Source of the DNA: JAHEEL01 sp963785245
GTDB lineage: Bacteria > Actinomycetota > Acidimicrobiia > Spongiisociales > UBA5794
NCBI GenBank assembly: GCA_963785245.1
Contig: CAWAUO010000002.1
Span: 50,009-114,008, forward strand
Length of the DNA: 64,000 nt
Direction: 5' to 3'
The first letter of the stretch is position 1; every line of letters begins with the position of its first letter. Under the pieces are notes generated by a model. It did no database searches. It was not told the DNA's origin and was given only the letters and a program-made list of their open reading frames with translations. The position numbers and the translations under genes are program-made. Shown one piece after another: positions 27,120 to 36,042 of the stretch.

Positions 27120-27533
27120 TCACGCATTCCCGCGAGCAACGATGAGATGGAACTTCCCGATGATGATTTCGTCGCCGGCCGTAAGTGCGAACGCATCAAT
27201 CCAGGATCCGTTGACGTAGGTGCCGTTGGTGGATCCGAGATCTCGAACGAGAAGCGAATCCCCATCGGCCGCGAAACGGGCGTGATGGCGTGACACGGTG
27301 ACATCTCCGAGGAAGATGTCGCAGTCGGACCCCCGTCCGACGAGCGTGTCACCGCCGGCAAGCACATAGGTCAGGCCAGCCTGTGGGCCGGTTTCAACGA
27401 TCAGCGCCCAGCCGAACGCGCCAGCGACGCTGCTCCCTGACGCTCCGCTCGCCGACCGGTCGCGAGGCGGCGTGAAGGTGATCGTCTCGTCGCGTTCGAC
27501 ATCCGGATTCTGGTGGTCGTCCTGATGTGCCAT
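27120..27533 (-). CDS. FHA-domain protein, GarA/OdhI-like
   Basis: 137 residues. A single FHA domain occupies about 40-130 with the phosphothreonine-binding residues in VGRGSDCDIFLGDVTVSRHH and DLGSTNGTYVNG. GarA and OdhI carry an N-terminal ETTSVFR-type threonine motif that is phosphorylated and folds back onto the FHA. A comparable ERDETITFTPP lies at residues 13-23 here. In mycobacteria and corynebacteria such proteins restrain 2-oxoglutarate dehydrogenase and control glutamate metabolism. Synteny with Rv1827 supports the call. Confidence 0.85.
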   Translation of the reverse strand: MAHQDDHQNPDVERDETITFTPPRDRSASGASGSSVAGAFGWALIVETGPQAGLTYVLAGGDTLVGRGSDCDIFLGDVTVSRHHARFAADGDSLLVRDLGSTNGTYVNGSWIDAFALTAGDEIIIGKFHLIVARGNA

Positions 27534-27626
27534 GCGGCCATGCTAACCCAACCCTCGACTGATCCTTGAGGGTTTCCGTTCTTTCTTCCGCCATCCGCTG
27601 CGGCGCTCACAATCCGAAGTGAGCAG

Positions 27627-28010
27627 CTAGTCCTCGGTGAATACCCGATACGCTGCTGCGTCCATGAGGTCCTCGAGGACGCCTCCGTCGGCGGGTTCGA
27701 TGGTGGCGAACCACCCCGCACCGAACGGATCCGAGTTCACCAACTCCGGCGTGTCGACGAGTGCAGCGTTCACGGCCGTGATGACGCCGGATACGGGGGC
27801 GTAGACATCGTTCACCGACTTGGTGGACTCGACCTCGGCGAATACTTCGCCGGCGCCGACGACGCGACCGACGTCCGGCAGATCGACGTAGACGACGTCG
27901 CCGAGGGCGTCTTGCGCGTAGTCGCTGATGCCTACGGTGATCGATCCGCCGCTCTCCGAGCGGACCCATTCATGGTTCTCCGAGTAGCGAAGTTCATCCG
28001 GGATCTGCAC
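27627..28010 (-). CDS. gcvH: Glycine cleavage system H protein
   Basis: 127 residues. The lipoyl domain is complete: ENHEWVRSE, ISDYAQDALGDVVYVDLP and the lipoylated Lys64 in VESTKSVNDVYAPVSG. It shuttles the aminomethyl group between P and T proteins. gcvT lies 4.5 kb away on the same strand. It is directly downstream of pgsA (33 nt) and 93 nt upstream of the FHA gene, as in the M. tuberculosis Rv1826-Rv1827 order. Confidence 0.95.
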   Translation of the reverse strand: MQIPDELRYSENHEWVRSESGGSITVGISDYAQDALGDVVYVDLPDVGRVVGAGEVFAEVESTKSVNDVYAPVSGVITAVNAALVDTPELVNSDPFGAGWFATIEPADGGVLEDLMDAAAYRVFTED

Positions 28011-28043
28011 GAGACGCCTCCTGACAGCTTGCGGCTGCCGACT

Positions 28044-28610
28044 CTACTCGCTCGGGCCGGGCGCATCAGCGGTTGCGATGGCCGTGCGCATGTCGCCCAG
28101 ATAGGAGAATGCGACCACGTAGTAGAGGACGAGGCCCACCAGGCCGAGAACCGCGGAACCCCACCACAGCCAGTCGAGGTCAAGCCCGTCTGCGATGTAG
28201 AACGCGGTGATTGCGAAGTAGAGCAGGAAGGTCGCCGTTTTTCCGAGCCAACGCACATCCAGGCGCCGAACGCCCTTCGTCCAGCCATAGATCGCGCCCA
28301 CCCCAATTACCACTTCCCGGATGATGATGCCCCAACCGAACCATGCAGGGAGCACACCGACGATCAAGCCAAGAACGACCGCGACCACGACCGCGAGTCG
28401 GTCGGCAATCGGGTCGAGCATCTTGCCCACTTCGGAGACCTGGTCGAGTCGTCGAGCGAGATAGCCGTCGATCCAGTCGGTCGCGCCGATGACTCCGAGG
28501 AGCGCCCCTGCCCAAGCTGTCTGCTCGATCAGCACGAGCCAGACGAACACCGGGATGAGCAGCAACCGCACCATCGACACGGCGTTCGGGATCGTGACGA
28601 CTCCGTGCAC
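28044..28610 (-). CDS. pgsA: CDP-alcohol phosphatidyltransferase (PgsA-like)
   Basis: 188 residues with about five membrane helices. The CDP-alcohol transferase signature D-x2-D-G-x2-A-R-x8-D-x3-D is visible as TDWIDGYLARRLDQVSEVGKMLDPIAD near residues 40-65, starting NAVSMVRLLLIP. It most likely makes phosphatidylglycerol phosphate. The start is 2 nt after the DUF6941-like stop. The position matches pgsA2 (Rv1822) in the mycobacterial cluster. Confidence 0.9.
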   Translation of the reverse strand: MHGVVTIPNAVSMVRLLLIPVFVWLVLIEQTAWAGALLGVIGATDWIDGYLARRLDQVSEVGKMLDPIADRLAVVVAVVLGLIVGVLPAWFGWGIIIREVVIGVGAIYGWTKGVRRLDVRWLGKTATFLLYFAITAFYIADGLDLDWLWWGSAVLGLVGLVLYYVVAFSYLGDMRTAIATADAPGPSE

Positions 28611-28612
28611 GG

Positions 28613-29023
28613 CTACGAGACCTGGACGACCCGGAACCGCACTCGGGCGATCTCCTGGTCTTCGAAGGATACGACGAACGCATACCCCTTCGCTTCGGCG
28701 AACTGAACGTTGTGAAAGGGACTCACGATCGGGACGATGCTGGTGGCTCCCGGCGGCAAGTTCGGAGGTGCGCCGACCCGCAGCTTGCCTTTGGCCTCGA
28801 TGTCGAGACTGTGGCCGTCCTCGTCGACGAGGCTGATGGCAATCTCGAGGTCACGGTGGCGTTCTTCTGGTTCGACCTCGGCCACCATTGCGAGGGTCAG
28901 ACTGCGATGGACCACCGGCAGGGACCGGGCGCTGATCGTGTCAAAGCCCCCACCGAGCACGTATAGCTTTCCACCTTGAACCTGCGCAGAATCGGCAAGC
29001 ATGGCCGTCGTGAGTCTCACTCC
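28613..29023 (-). CDS. DUF6941-like protein
   Basis: 136 residues from GTG 29023 (VRLTTAMLADSAQVQGGKLY). The opening A-x-L-A-D-x-A-x-V-x-x-G-K-L-x-x-L-G-G-G followed by a beta-rich body resembles an actinobacterial family of unknown function that I associate with DUF6941. No membrane helix. It is translationally close to pgsA (2 nt) and heads the pgsA-gcvH-FHA transcript. Confidence 0.65.
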   Translation of the reverse strand, partial: GVRLTTAMLADSAQVQGGKLYVLGGGFDTISARSLPVVHRSLTLAMVAEVEPEERHRDLEIAISLVDEDGHSLDIEAKGKLRVGAPPNLPPGATSIVPIVSPFHNVQFAEAKGYAFVVSFEDQEIARVRFRVVQVS

Positions 29024-29248
29024 TGCTCCTTCATTCCTGGCGCACCGGGATGGCGGGCCGTATCGAGTGCCCATCCGTCGTGCCGGATCGAGTTCATGGA
29101 TGCACGATACCCCCTCGCACCGCCGGACCGGGCGAGTACCTCCAAATCGGATTGGGTCGCGCGCACCATGGCCGGCTCCGGCAATCCTTCGTACGATTCA
29201 CAACGGGCGTGGGGATCCGTGGAGGCAGAGAGAGCGACGAGGTGTTCG

Positions 29249-29476
29249 ATGCCGTCCAAACCGACCGATCAGGTGCACGTGGCCTTCCCCGACGAGGTGA
29301 AAGACACCGATGCGGATGTCGTGAGCATCGCATCATTCCGGCGGTCGCGCTCCGAGCGCAACGGCCGGTCACTCCCCCTTCTGGGCGACGATCCGGATTG
29401 GACACCGGCGACGTTCGAGCTCCTGAGCCCGGTCAACGACGAGCCGCAGCGCTGCTTCGATCGGTTCCGCCGCTAG
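29249..29476 (+). CDS. Small hypothetical protein
   Basis: 75 residues from ATG 29249 (MPSKPTDQVHVAFPDEVKDT), preceded by GACGAGG at a workable distance. It is charged, with a middle SFRRSRSERNGRS and a C-terminal LGDDPDWTPATFELLSP. It is divergent from the pgsA operon and followed 64 nt later by the PfpI-family gene. No domain recognised. Confidence 0.45.
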   Translation: MPSKPTDQVHVAFPDEVKDTDADVVSIASFRRSRSERNGRSLPLLGDDPDWTPATFELLSPVNDEPQRCFDRFRR

Positions 29477-29540
29477 CCGCACGTCAGCGTCCGACCCGCG
29501 CATCGATGCACAAGCCGTGTCGTGCGACCAGACTCATCCC

Positions 29541-30131
29541 ATGTCTCCAACCATCGCCTTCTTCATCTTCGATGACGCAGAGGAACTCGATTGGGTCGGC
29601 CCATGGGAGGTTCTCTCGGCCTGGAGTCACGGATGGCCGGACGACAACGTCACGGCGTTCACGGTGGCACAGAAGGATGGGGCCGTTCGCTGTGCCAAGG
29701 GGTTGCGGGTGCTTCCCGACCACACCTGGGACTCCGTCCCACCATTTGATGTGCTCATCTATCCCGGCGGTATCGGCACTCGAAGCCAAATCGGCGACGC
29801 CGAGATCAGGACCTGGGTCCGTCAGCAGGCTGCCGCGGAAACCCTGATTGCGTCGGTATGCACCGGGTCTCTGGTACTCGCAGACAGCGGTCTCCTGGAT
29901 GGTCTGCCCGCCACGACGCACTGGGCGAGCATCGACCACCTCGGGTCCCTTGGATCGGGCATCGAGGTACGCCCCGACGAGCGATTCGTTGATAGCGGAC
30001 GGATCGTCACCGCGGCCGGTGTCTCGGCCGGCATCGATATGGCACTCCACCTGGTGGCCAGGCTCCATTCGGTGGGGCGCGCACGGGAGATCCGGCGCTC
30101 CATCCAGTACGACCCGCAACCACCGGTCTAG
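29541..30131 (+). CDS. DJ-1/PfpI family protein
   Basis: 196 residues from ATG 29541. The class I glutamine-amidotransferase-like fold is shown by IAFFIFDDAEELDWVGPWEV, VLIYPGGIGTRS, the nucleophile elbow SVCTGSLVLADSGLL (Cys near 112) and ATTHWAS. It lacks the AraC DNA-binding half seen in related regulators. Likely an isonitrile-hydratase- or InhA-like enzyme. The substrate is unknown. Confidence 0.85.
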   Translation: MSPTIAFFIFDDAEELDWVGPWEVLSAWSHGWPDDNVTAFTVAQKDGAVRCAKGLRVLPDHTWDSVPPFDVLIYPGGIGTRSQIGDAEIRTWVRQQAAAETLIASVCTGSLVLADSGLLDGLPATTHWASIDHLGSLGSGIEVRPDERFVDSGRIVTAAGVSAGIDMALHLVARLHSVGRAREIRRSIQYDPQPPV

Positions 30132-30299
30132 CTCGACGGTTGCCGCTCCTCGGCGAACGGCGTCGGGGTCATCACGGGGACGTCGGCTAAGCTCAATCGA
30201 CGGACTTCCGCTACCGCAGGACGCCCGATGTCATCTGTTGGTGCTCCATTGCGTGACACCGCAATCGCAGGCAGCAGCGCTCCATCGCTGAGGATCACG

Positions 30300-31955
30300 A
30301 TGCTCCGTCGCCCCTCGTTCGGTGGCCTGATCGGAGCGCTCGTCTTCTTCTGGTTCTCCCTTGGACCCTCCCTGCTCCCGCGCTGGTGGGTGATGCAGAT
30401 CGTGATTACCGGCCTGACTGCGGCGATCGGCTACGCGCTCGGTACAGCGCTTGAGTCCGTGCTCCGAGCCGTCCTCCGCCATTTTGCAGGCGCCGCGGTG
30501 CCGCCCGGGTTCACGAAGGGGGCGTGGACCGGCCTCGGCTTGGTTGGTCTCGTCTGCATCGGCATCGGACTCGCTCGCTGGCCCTCGGTTCAGAACGCCA
30601 GCCGGGATCTCGTTGGCCTTGAGCATGTCTCTTCGACCATCGTGGCCGCGATCGCTGTGGCGGCGGCGATCCTGCTCCTCGTCATGGTGGCGATAGGCCG
30701 CCTTGGGCTGTTCCTTGTGAGGAAGGCGGAACGATTCGCTCAACGGTTCATGCCGAGAGCACTCGCGTGGGTGGTGACGATCGTTGTCCTCACGGTGGTG
30801 GTTGTGTTCCTCAGCGTCGATGTCGTTGAGAAGGGCATCGTCGGTTTCGTCGACGACCGATTTGGCTCCGCCGATACGGGTACGGCGCCGGGCGTTGAGG
30901 AACCGGTGGCCCCGGAGTACTCGGGGAGCCCGGAGTCCATTGTCGAGTGGGAGACGCTCGGCCTCGAGGGCCGCAACTTCGTGGCGGGTGCTCCGACGCC
31001 CGCCGAGATCGCTGCCTTCTCGGCGAGCGGGTCCGCGACAACGCCGATCCGGGTCTATGCCGGACTCGATTCGGCGGCGACCCTCGACCAACGTGCGGCC
31101 CTCGTTGTCCTCGAACTCGACCGAACGAAGGCCGCAGAACGAGATGCGGTCGTCGTGGTGACCACGACGGGGACGGGTTGGGTTGACCCGGATGCCGCCG
31201 AAGCCGTCGAGTTCATGTATGACGGAGATACCGCGATTGCTGCCATGCAGTACTCGTTCCTCCCCAGCTGGATCCAGTTCCTCGTCGGGACCGAACTCGC
31301 GGGAGAGGCAGGCGCCGCAATCAATGCCGCAGTCTTCGAGTGGTGGGACTCGCTGGAAGAACCGCGTCCGAAGCTCCTCCTCTTCGGGGAGAGCCTGGGG
31401 TCGCTCGGACTCGAGACCGCACTCGCCGGAGATTCGATTGACGAATCCCTGACCACGCTGAGCAGATCGAACGGGGTGCTGATGACGGGCCCAACTGCCT
31501 CCAACCCGATCTGGCAGCAACTCTCCGCAGCGCGGGATCCCTCGTCGCCGGTCTGGAAACCGGCATACGACAACGGATCGACGGTGCGCGTGGCCAATCA
31601 GCCGCACGACCCGCCGTCCGCCGGTTCGGCGCCGTGGGCGGAACCGCGGACGCTCTACTTCCATCACCCGTCCGATCCCGTCGGGTATTGGAATCTCAAG
31701 ACGCTCTGGTCGCGACCCGAGTGGGTGAACGACCCGATCGGCTACGATGTCTCTCCGGATGTCACCTGGTTCCCGATCGTGACCTGGGGTCAGGTATCGG
31801 CCGACCTCATCGCGGGCTTCAGTGCTGGGCCAGGGTTCGGCCACAACTACTCCGTGGACTTCGTGAGCGGCTGGGCGGCGGTCTCACCCCCCGACGCCTG
31901 GTCGGGCGACGACACGGCCCGACTCGTCGCGCACCTCGATCGAGGGGCCGACTGA
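30300..31955 (+). CDS. Membrane alpha/beta-hydrolase (Abhydrolase_9/DUF2319 type)
   Basis: 551 residues from ATG 30300, preferred over ATG 30228 because CTGAGGATCACG gives a ribosome site. Four or five N-terminal membrane helices (about 8-200) precede an extracytoplasmic hydrolase domain with a GESLGSLGLETAL nucleophile elbow and a C-terminal FGHNYSVDFVSGW containing the likely catalytic His. The family is common in mycobacteria. It may act on lipids at the outer membrane face (inference). Confidence 0.85.
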   Translation: MLRRPSFGGLIGALVFFWFSLGPSLLPRWWVMQIVITGLTAAIGYALGTALESVLRAVLRHFAGAAVPPGFTKGAWTGLGLVGLVCIGIGLARWPSVQNASRDLVGLEHVSSTIVAAIAVAAAILLLVMVAIGRLGLFLVRKAERFAQRFMPRALAWVVTIVVLTVVVVFLSVDVVEKGIVGFVDDRFGSADTGTAPGVEEPVAPEYSGSPESIVEWETLGLEGRNFVAGAPTPAEIAAFSASGSATTPIRVYAGLDSAATLDQRAALVVLELDRTKAAERDAVVVVTTTGTGWVDPDAAEAVEFMYDGDTAIAAMQYSFLPSWIQFLVGTELAGEAGAAINAAVFEWWDSLEEPRPKLLLFGESLGSLGLETALAGDSIDESLTTLSRSNGVLMTGPTASNPIWQQLSAARDPSSPVWKPAYDNGSTVRVANQPHDPPSAGSAPWAEPRTLYFHHPSDPVGYWNLKTLWSRPEWVNDPIGYDVSPDVTWFPIVTWGQVSADLIAGFSAGPGFGHNYSVDFVSGWAAVSPPDAWSGDDTARLVAHLDRGAD

Positions 31956-32007
31956 TTTCGCCACACCTGCGCGCGAGCGTCGCGAAGGTCGTTAGCGTCC
32001 CCCGCAC

Positions 32008-32892
32008 ATGGAATTGAAGGAACCCAAGACGCCGTCGTCGCTCAATCGACTGGGCCGCATCTTCAACGAGATGCGCGTTGAGACGCAGCGGGACAACATC
32101 GTGCTCGTCGCTGCAGGAGTAGCGTTCTACGCCGTTCTGGCGGTCCTACCGGCCCTGTTCATCGCCGTGTCGCTCTATGGCTTGTTCACCGACCTCGCCG
32201 AGGCGGAGCGTCAGATCGAGTCAATGCTCGAAGTCCTTCCCGGGTCGACGGCCAGGATCCTCGAGACACAGATGCGGTCGATCGCTCGTGCTTCTGAGAT
32301 GAACCTCAGCGTCGGTTTCGTCGTCTCGCTCCTTGCGTTCGCCTGGACCGTCTCGAACGCCACCCGCGCCGTCGTGCGGGGTGTCAAGATCGCCTACGAC
32401 CAGGAATATGGGCGGTCCATCCTCGAACGACGAGACGTGGCTATTGGTGTCACCGTCGCGGTCATTGTGACCACCTTGACCGCCCTCGCCATCATCGCCG
32501 CCGTCCCCGTCTGGCTCCGGCGGTTCGACCCGACCCACGCCATCGTGACGTTCGGCAATTTCCGCTGGATCCTGGTCGGACTCGGCTTCGCGTCGATCAC
32601 GGCACTCCTCTACCGGTACGCGCCACCCGAGCGTCCCGACGGTTGGCGCAGCGTCGTGCCGGGGGCGGTGGTGGCCACAACCGTATGGACGGTTGCATCG
32701 ATCGGTTTCTCCGTCTATGTCTCGTCCTTTGGCCGGTATAACGAGACCTACGGCACGCTCGGTGCCGCGGTCGTCTTGCTCCTCTGGTTCTGGTTCACGG
32801 CGCTCGCGATCCTCATCGGAGCCGAGTTGAACGAAGCCATCATCACAACGCGAAAGCCCAACCTCGACGGTCCGGACCCGTCCGACGACTGA
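32008..32892 (+). CDS. YihY/BrkB-family membrane protein
   Basis: 294 residues with six membrane helices. Family features: DNIVLVAAGVAFYAVLAVLPALFIAVSLYG near the start, PERPDGWRSVVPGAVVATTVWTVASIGF, then YNETYGTLGAAVVLLLWFWFT and ELNEAI. The function is unsettled (once called RNase BN). It is 52 nt after the hydrolase gene and may be co-transcribed with it. Confidence 0.93.
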   Translation: MELKEPKTPSSLNRLGRIFNEMRVETQRDNIVLVAAGVAFYAVLAVLPALFIAVSLYGLFTDLAEAERQIESMLEVLPGSTARILETQMRSIARASEMNLSVGFVVSLLAFAWTVSNATRAVVRGVKIAYDQEYGRSILERRDVAIGVTVAVIVTTLTALAIIAAVPVWLRRFDPTHAIVTFGNFRWILVGLGFASITALLYRYAPPERPDGWRSVVPGAVVATTVWTVASIGFSVYVSSFGRYNETYGTLGAAVVLLLWFWFTALAILIGAELNEAIITTRKPNLDGPDPSDD

Positions 32893-33004
32893 TCCCGATG
32901 GTGACGTCGCGACTCGTCATCGCTGTGCCGGCCAGCGACAGATCGTGGTCAAGTCGGCTGATCTCTGATCGATGACGAGTCATAGTCGATCGGAAGGTCG
33001 GACC

Positions 33005-33181
33005 ATGAGGGGCACCATCACCTGTCACCTTTGCCAACGAGCCATCGCTGAACATCGGCGGGGTGAGTTGTGTTGGCTGGATGCACTCGCGAGCGGCGTC
33101 GTGAGGTCGTTCGTAGCGAATTGGCCGGTCCCCGTGCCGGACCGATCCGTCACTCCCGAGCGCGTCGCCGCAGCGAACTGA
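33005..33181 (+). CDS. Possible small CxxC protein
   Basis: 58 residues from ATG 33005 with GGAAGGTCGG upstream. It contains one CHLC pair near residue 7 and a lone Cys at about 28 (MRGTITCHLCQRAIAEHRRG). No homologue recognised. The ribosome site and the zinc-knuckle-like opening are the only support. Confidence 0.35.
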   Translation: MRGTITCHLCQRAIAEHRRGELCWLDALASGVVRSFVANWPVPVPDRSVTPERVAAAN

Positions 33182-33344
33182 GGGTCCCAGCCTCGAGTTC
33201 AGCCAGTTCGGCTCGCGTGTCCCGCAGACGTCGATCATCATGGGGTTCGTCGATCCCGCTCGCCGCTTGGTGACGGAGACCCTGCAGCTGGTCGACCAGT
33301 GCTCGACGACGGATCTCGAGGGCCCGGTGCCGGTTCGGATTCAT
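33150..33344 (-). CDS. Possible small coiled-coil protein
   Basis: 64 residues from ATG 33344. It is rich in Arg, Glu and Leu in heptad-like order (RALEIRRRALVDQLQGLRHQ, then RDTRAELAELEAGTLSSLRR). It overlaps the preceding small ORF on the other strand by 32 nt, and only a weak ribosome site (GGAGCG) is seen. Between 33345 and 33660 I see no gene, only the flank of the insertion sequence. Confidence 0.3.
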   Translation of the reverse strand: MNPNRHRALEIRRRALVDQLQGLRHQAASGIDEPHDDRRLRDTRAELAELEAGTLSSLRRRARE

Positions 33345-33660
33345 CTCGCGAACGCTATCGCTCCGTTGTGACACGTCGGCTCCACTCGAAAGCGCACCCA
33401 GCGGAGGAATGAACTGCCTGAGATGGCAGACCGCTGGATGCGCCACGGTCAACACTACGCGACGCAGATCCCGGTACGCCGAGGCACCGCACACACAAAT
33501 GGGGCGCACCCGACGGAAAGGAAGCGTCAGGAAACGTGTGAGGAGTCCTTGGCTATCGTCGGGTGCGCTTAATCCCATGGTACCGACAACCGCCCTCGCA
33601 GTGTCACCGACACTGCTGCCCGAGCAACCGTCGTCCCCGCAACCAGAAGAACCCTTGCAG

Positions 33661-33681
33661 TGGGGGCTGTCGCATGAATGG
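33661..33681 (+). repeat. IS1182-type left inverted repeat
   Basis: 21-bp terminal repeat beginning TGGGGGCTGTCGCATG. Its partner is 35232-35252, with one mismatch. Confidence 0.9.
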
Positions 33682-33723
33682 GGGGTTCTCGCGTTCGGTG
33701 GCGGTTTCGGCGATGATGCGCGG

Positions 33724-35172
33724 ATGGTGAATGTGCGTCGTGTTGAGCGGGACCAGTTGTTGTTGATGCCGCCGTCGTTGTCTGATTGGTTGCCCGCTGA
33801 TCATCTGGCTTGGTTCGTCGTCGATGTGGTCGCCGAGTTGGACATGTCGGGCTTCTATCGGTCGTTGCGGGCTGACGGCCGTGGGGGTGCTTCGTATGAT
33901 CCGGAAGTCATGCTCGGTGTCTTGTTGTATGCGTACTGCGTGGGAGAACGCTCGAGCCGCCGTATCGAGCAACGGCTCTGTGATGATGTCGCGTTCCGGG
34001 TCGTTGGGGCGAACCAGGCGCCGGATCATGCCACGTTGGCCCGGTTCCGTCGCCGCCATCAGGACGCGATTGCTGGCGTGTTCTCCCAGGTGGTGGCGTT
34101 GTGCATAGCCGAGGGCCTGGTGGAGTCGGGTGTGGTCGCGATCGATGGGACGAAGATCGAAGCCGACGTGTCCGTCGGGTCGTCGGTGACGCGGCGTCAG
34201 ATCGTCGACGAGATCCTCGAAGAGGCCGAAGCAGTTGATGCTGCCGAGGATCTCGAGTACGGGGAACGCCGTGGCGACGAGCTTCCCGAGAAGTGGGTGG
34301 ATCGGCGTGATCGTCGGGCCCGGTTGCGTGAAGCACTGCGTCAACTCGACGCTGACGGTCCGTCCGATGCCGAGTCGTATCAGGCCGATCGCTCGGCGAG
34401 AGAGGCCGCGTTGGGCCGCAAGCTTGGTGGCCGTCGAGCAGATCCGGCATTGAAGCGGGCGGGTGCGGCTCGGACCCGCAGAATCAACGTCACCGACCCG
34501 GACAGCCGCACGCTCAAAGACCGTCACCGGTTCATCTGGGGATACAACGCACAAGCAGCCGTCACCGAAGACCAGATCGTCGTCGCTGCCGAAGTCACGA
34601 CCGCCGCGTGGGACTCGGTCGTCTTCGAAACAATGGTTGCCGCTACCGAGGAGAGCCTCGCAGATACCGGCGCCGACCGGATCGAGACGTTCGTTGCCGA
34701 TACCGGCTACTGGAGCATCCCCAATGCCACACTCGATATCGATGCTGACGTGTTGATCACCCCGATGCCCCTGACCGGGGGCATCACCGACCCGAACGAT
34801 CCCCGCCTCGCTCACCGCCGGCACGTCATCGAACGTCTCGACGGAGGGGAGATCACCCTCACGGCAGCCGCCGCCGAGATGGAGATGTCAACCACCACGG
34901 CCCGCAAACTCCTGGGGAACCATCGCTCGGGTCGCCCAGACCCAGTCGAGGTCCGACAAGCAATGGTTGAACGGCTCGCCACCGACAAAGGGGCGGCTGT
35001 CTACGCCAAACGCAAGACCACCGTCGAGACGGTCTTCGGGAACATCAAAGCCAACCTCAGGTTCCGGCGATTCTCAAACAGAGGACTCGACGCCACATCA
35101 AGCGAGTGGCGACTCGTCTGCACAGTCCACAACCTGCTCAAGATCCACCGGCAACGACTCGCCGCCACCTGA
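33724..35172 (+). CDS. IS1182-family transposase
   Basis: 482 residues from ATG 33724 (MVNVRRVERDQLLLMPPSLS). The frame is open farther upstream, but that part lies outside the left inverted repeat. The DUF772 N-terminal domain (WLPADHLAWFVVDVV, YDPEVMLGVLLYAYC, APDHATLARFRRRH) and the DDE catalytic core (VAIDGTKIEADVS, ETFVADTGYWS, KTTVETVFGNIKANL with the final Glu) are complete. It is full length with no frameshift, so the element may still be active. Confidence 0.93.
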   Translation: MVNVRRVERDQLLLMPPSLSDWLPADHLAWFVVDVVAELDMSGFYRSLRADGRGGASYDPEVMLGVLLYAYCVGERSSRRIEQRLCDDVAFRVVGANQAPDHATLARFRRRHQDAIAGVFSQVVALCIAEGLVESGVVAIDGTKIEADVSVGSSVTRRQIVDEILEEAEAVDAAEDLEYGERRGDELPEKWVDRRDRRARLREALRQLDADGPSDAESYQADRSAREAALGRKLGGRRADPALKRAGAARTRRINVTDPDSRTLKDRHRFIWGYNAQAAVTEDQIVVAAEVTTAAWDSVVFETMVAATEESLADTGADRIETFVADTGYWSIPNATLDIDADVLITPMPLTGGITDPNDPRLAHRRHVIERLDGGEITLTAAAAEMEMSTTTARKLLGNHRSGRPDPVEVRQAMVERLATDKGAAVYAKRKTTVETVFGNIKANLRFRRFSNRGLDATSSEWRLVCTVHNLLKIHRQRLAAT

Positions 35173-35231
35173 ACCCGGAACCAGAACCGACGCGCCCCCA
35201 TCCAGACACACCGAAACCCCCGCCCCGAGGA

Positions 35232-35252
35232 CCATCCATGCGACAGCCCCCA
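35232..35252 (-). repeat. IS1182-type right inverted repeat
   Basis: 21 bp, reverse complement of 33661-33681 except one position. The transposase stop lies 60 nt inside. Confidence 0.9.
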
Positions 35253-35268
35253 GTGCAAGGGTTCTTCT

Positions 35269-35310
35269 CGTCGGGCTGGTCGGATTTGAACCGGCGACCT
35301 CTTGACCCCC
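35269..35310. repeat. att-like tRNA-Pro 3' half (outer copy)
   Basis: 42 nt equal to the first 42 nt of the repeat at 38452 and 63041, except T for C at position 12. It is the 3' half of tRNA-Pro(GGG) on the minus strand (acceptor, T arm, variable loop, anticodon stem and part of its loop) without the 5' half. It abuts the right hairpin arm flanking the IS1182-type element. Confidence 0.88.
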
Positions 35311-35319
35311 TGAGTCCGC

Positions 35320-35363
<44 letters not shown>

Positions 35364-35421
35364 CGAGAGATAGACGTTGAAACCCTTGCCACGGCGAGGG
35401 TTTCGGCGCGCCTGGCGTCGC

Positions 35422-35559
35422 CTAGCGGGTGAGCCAGCGAGGGTCCTTGCGGTCGAGAGTCCGCGAGGAATCCGAGAGCGTCTGCAGGAAGATGGCGCCG
35501 AGACGCTCTGTGGCAACCTCATCGTGGCCTTCGAACTGGTATCCGTGCACGTCCAGAGT
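35422..35559 (-). pseudogene. Tyrosine integrase C-terminal remnant
   Basis: 46 codons (TLDVHGYQFEGHDEVATERL, then FLQTLSDSSRTL) align with residues 331-364 of the intact integrase at 61877-63061 (TLDTYGHLFEGLDEAAAERL, FLRTPADSSRTL). The position of the catalytic Tyr is His here. Its C-terminus points toward the tRNA-Ala half 59 nt away. The intact integrase faces tRNA-Pro in the same way, so this marks an older element at tRNA-Ala. Confidence 0.78.
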
Positions 35560-36042
35560 GCCGGAGGTTTCACCATGATTGCCCGGGTCCTCGGTAGCGC
35601 GATACGGACACCAGGGACCCTCACACGGCGCGATCACCGGTTCGATCGCAGGAGCGGCCATCACGAAAGGCCAGGTCAGAGCCACGCGCTGTCCTTGAAG
35701 ACATCGCATTCAACCTCCTACGCCGGCATTCGCGACCGCGGCGGATCGCGGGCGGTGAAGGATGGAGCTCCCGATTTGATCGGGCTCGATATCAATCGAG
35801 AACGATGACCATGTCGTCGAAGGCTCTCTGGGTTTGGGTTTCAATATCGATCGGTACGAATTCCCGTTCACACCGAACCTTGCGAACATCGCTGGGTACG
35901 AACTCTTCGGCGTCGAGATGCCATCACCGTCCTGTGCTGGGAACGGCGCATGGATCGTGGAATCCATCAGCGATCTCCACGCCTGCGCCCGTGAGGGCGG
36001 TGCCCGGCTTGCGTGTCGGGCGTCCGTATCATCTCCAGTTGT
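35560..36042. other. 483-bp stretch without a supported gene
   Basis: No ORF here has both a start signal and a recognisable domain. One plus-strand frame ending at 36046 reads LGFNIDRYEFPFTPNLANIA, but only from a TTG codon and without a clear ribosome site. It may be decayed sequence from the older element. Confidence 0.4.

Larger units (their letters stand above)
33661..35252 (+). mobile_element. IS1182-type insertion sequence, complete
   Basis: 1592-bp element with 21-bp terminal inverted repeats (20 of 21 match) around one intact transposase. It is inserted in the loop of a hairpin: the left flank 33645-33660 and right flank 35253-35268 are the two arms of the same type of hairpin found uninterrupted at 38421-38450. 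No target duplication longer than 1-2 nt is visible. Confidence 0.9.

Noticed and set aside
30231..31844. 537-codon minus-strand ORF opposite the Abhydrolase_9 gene
   Set aside because: Antisense shadow without a ribosome site or any motif.
33409..33723. N-terminal extension of the IS1182-family transposase
   Set aside because: It lies mostly outside the left inverted repeat and carries no transposase motif. ATG 33724 matches family length.
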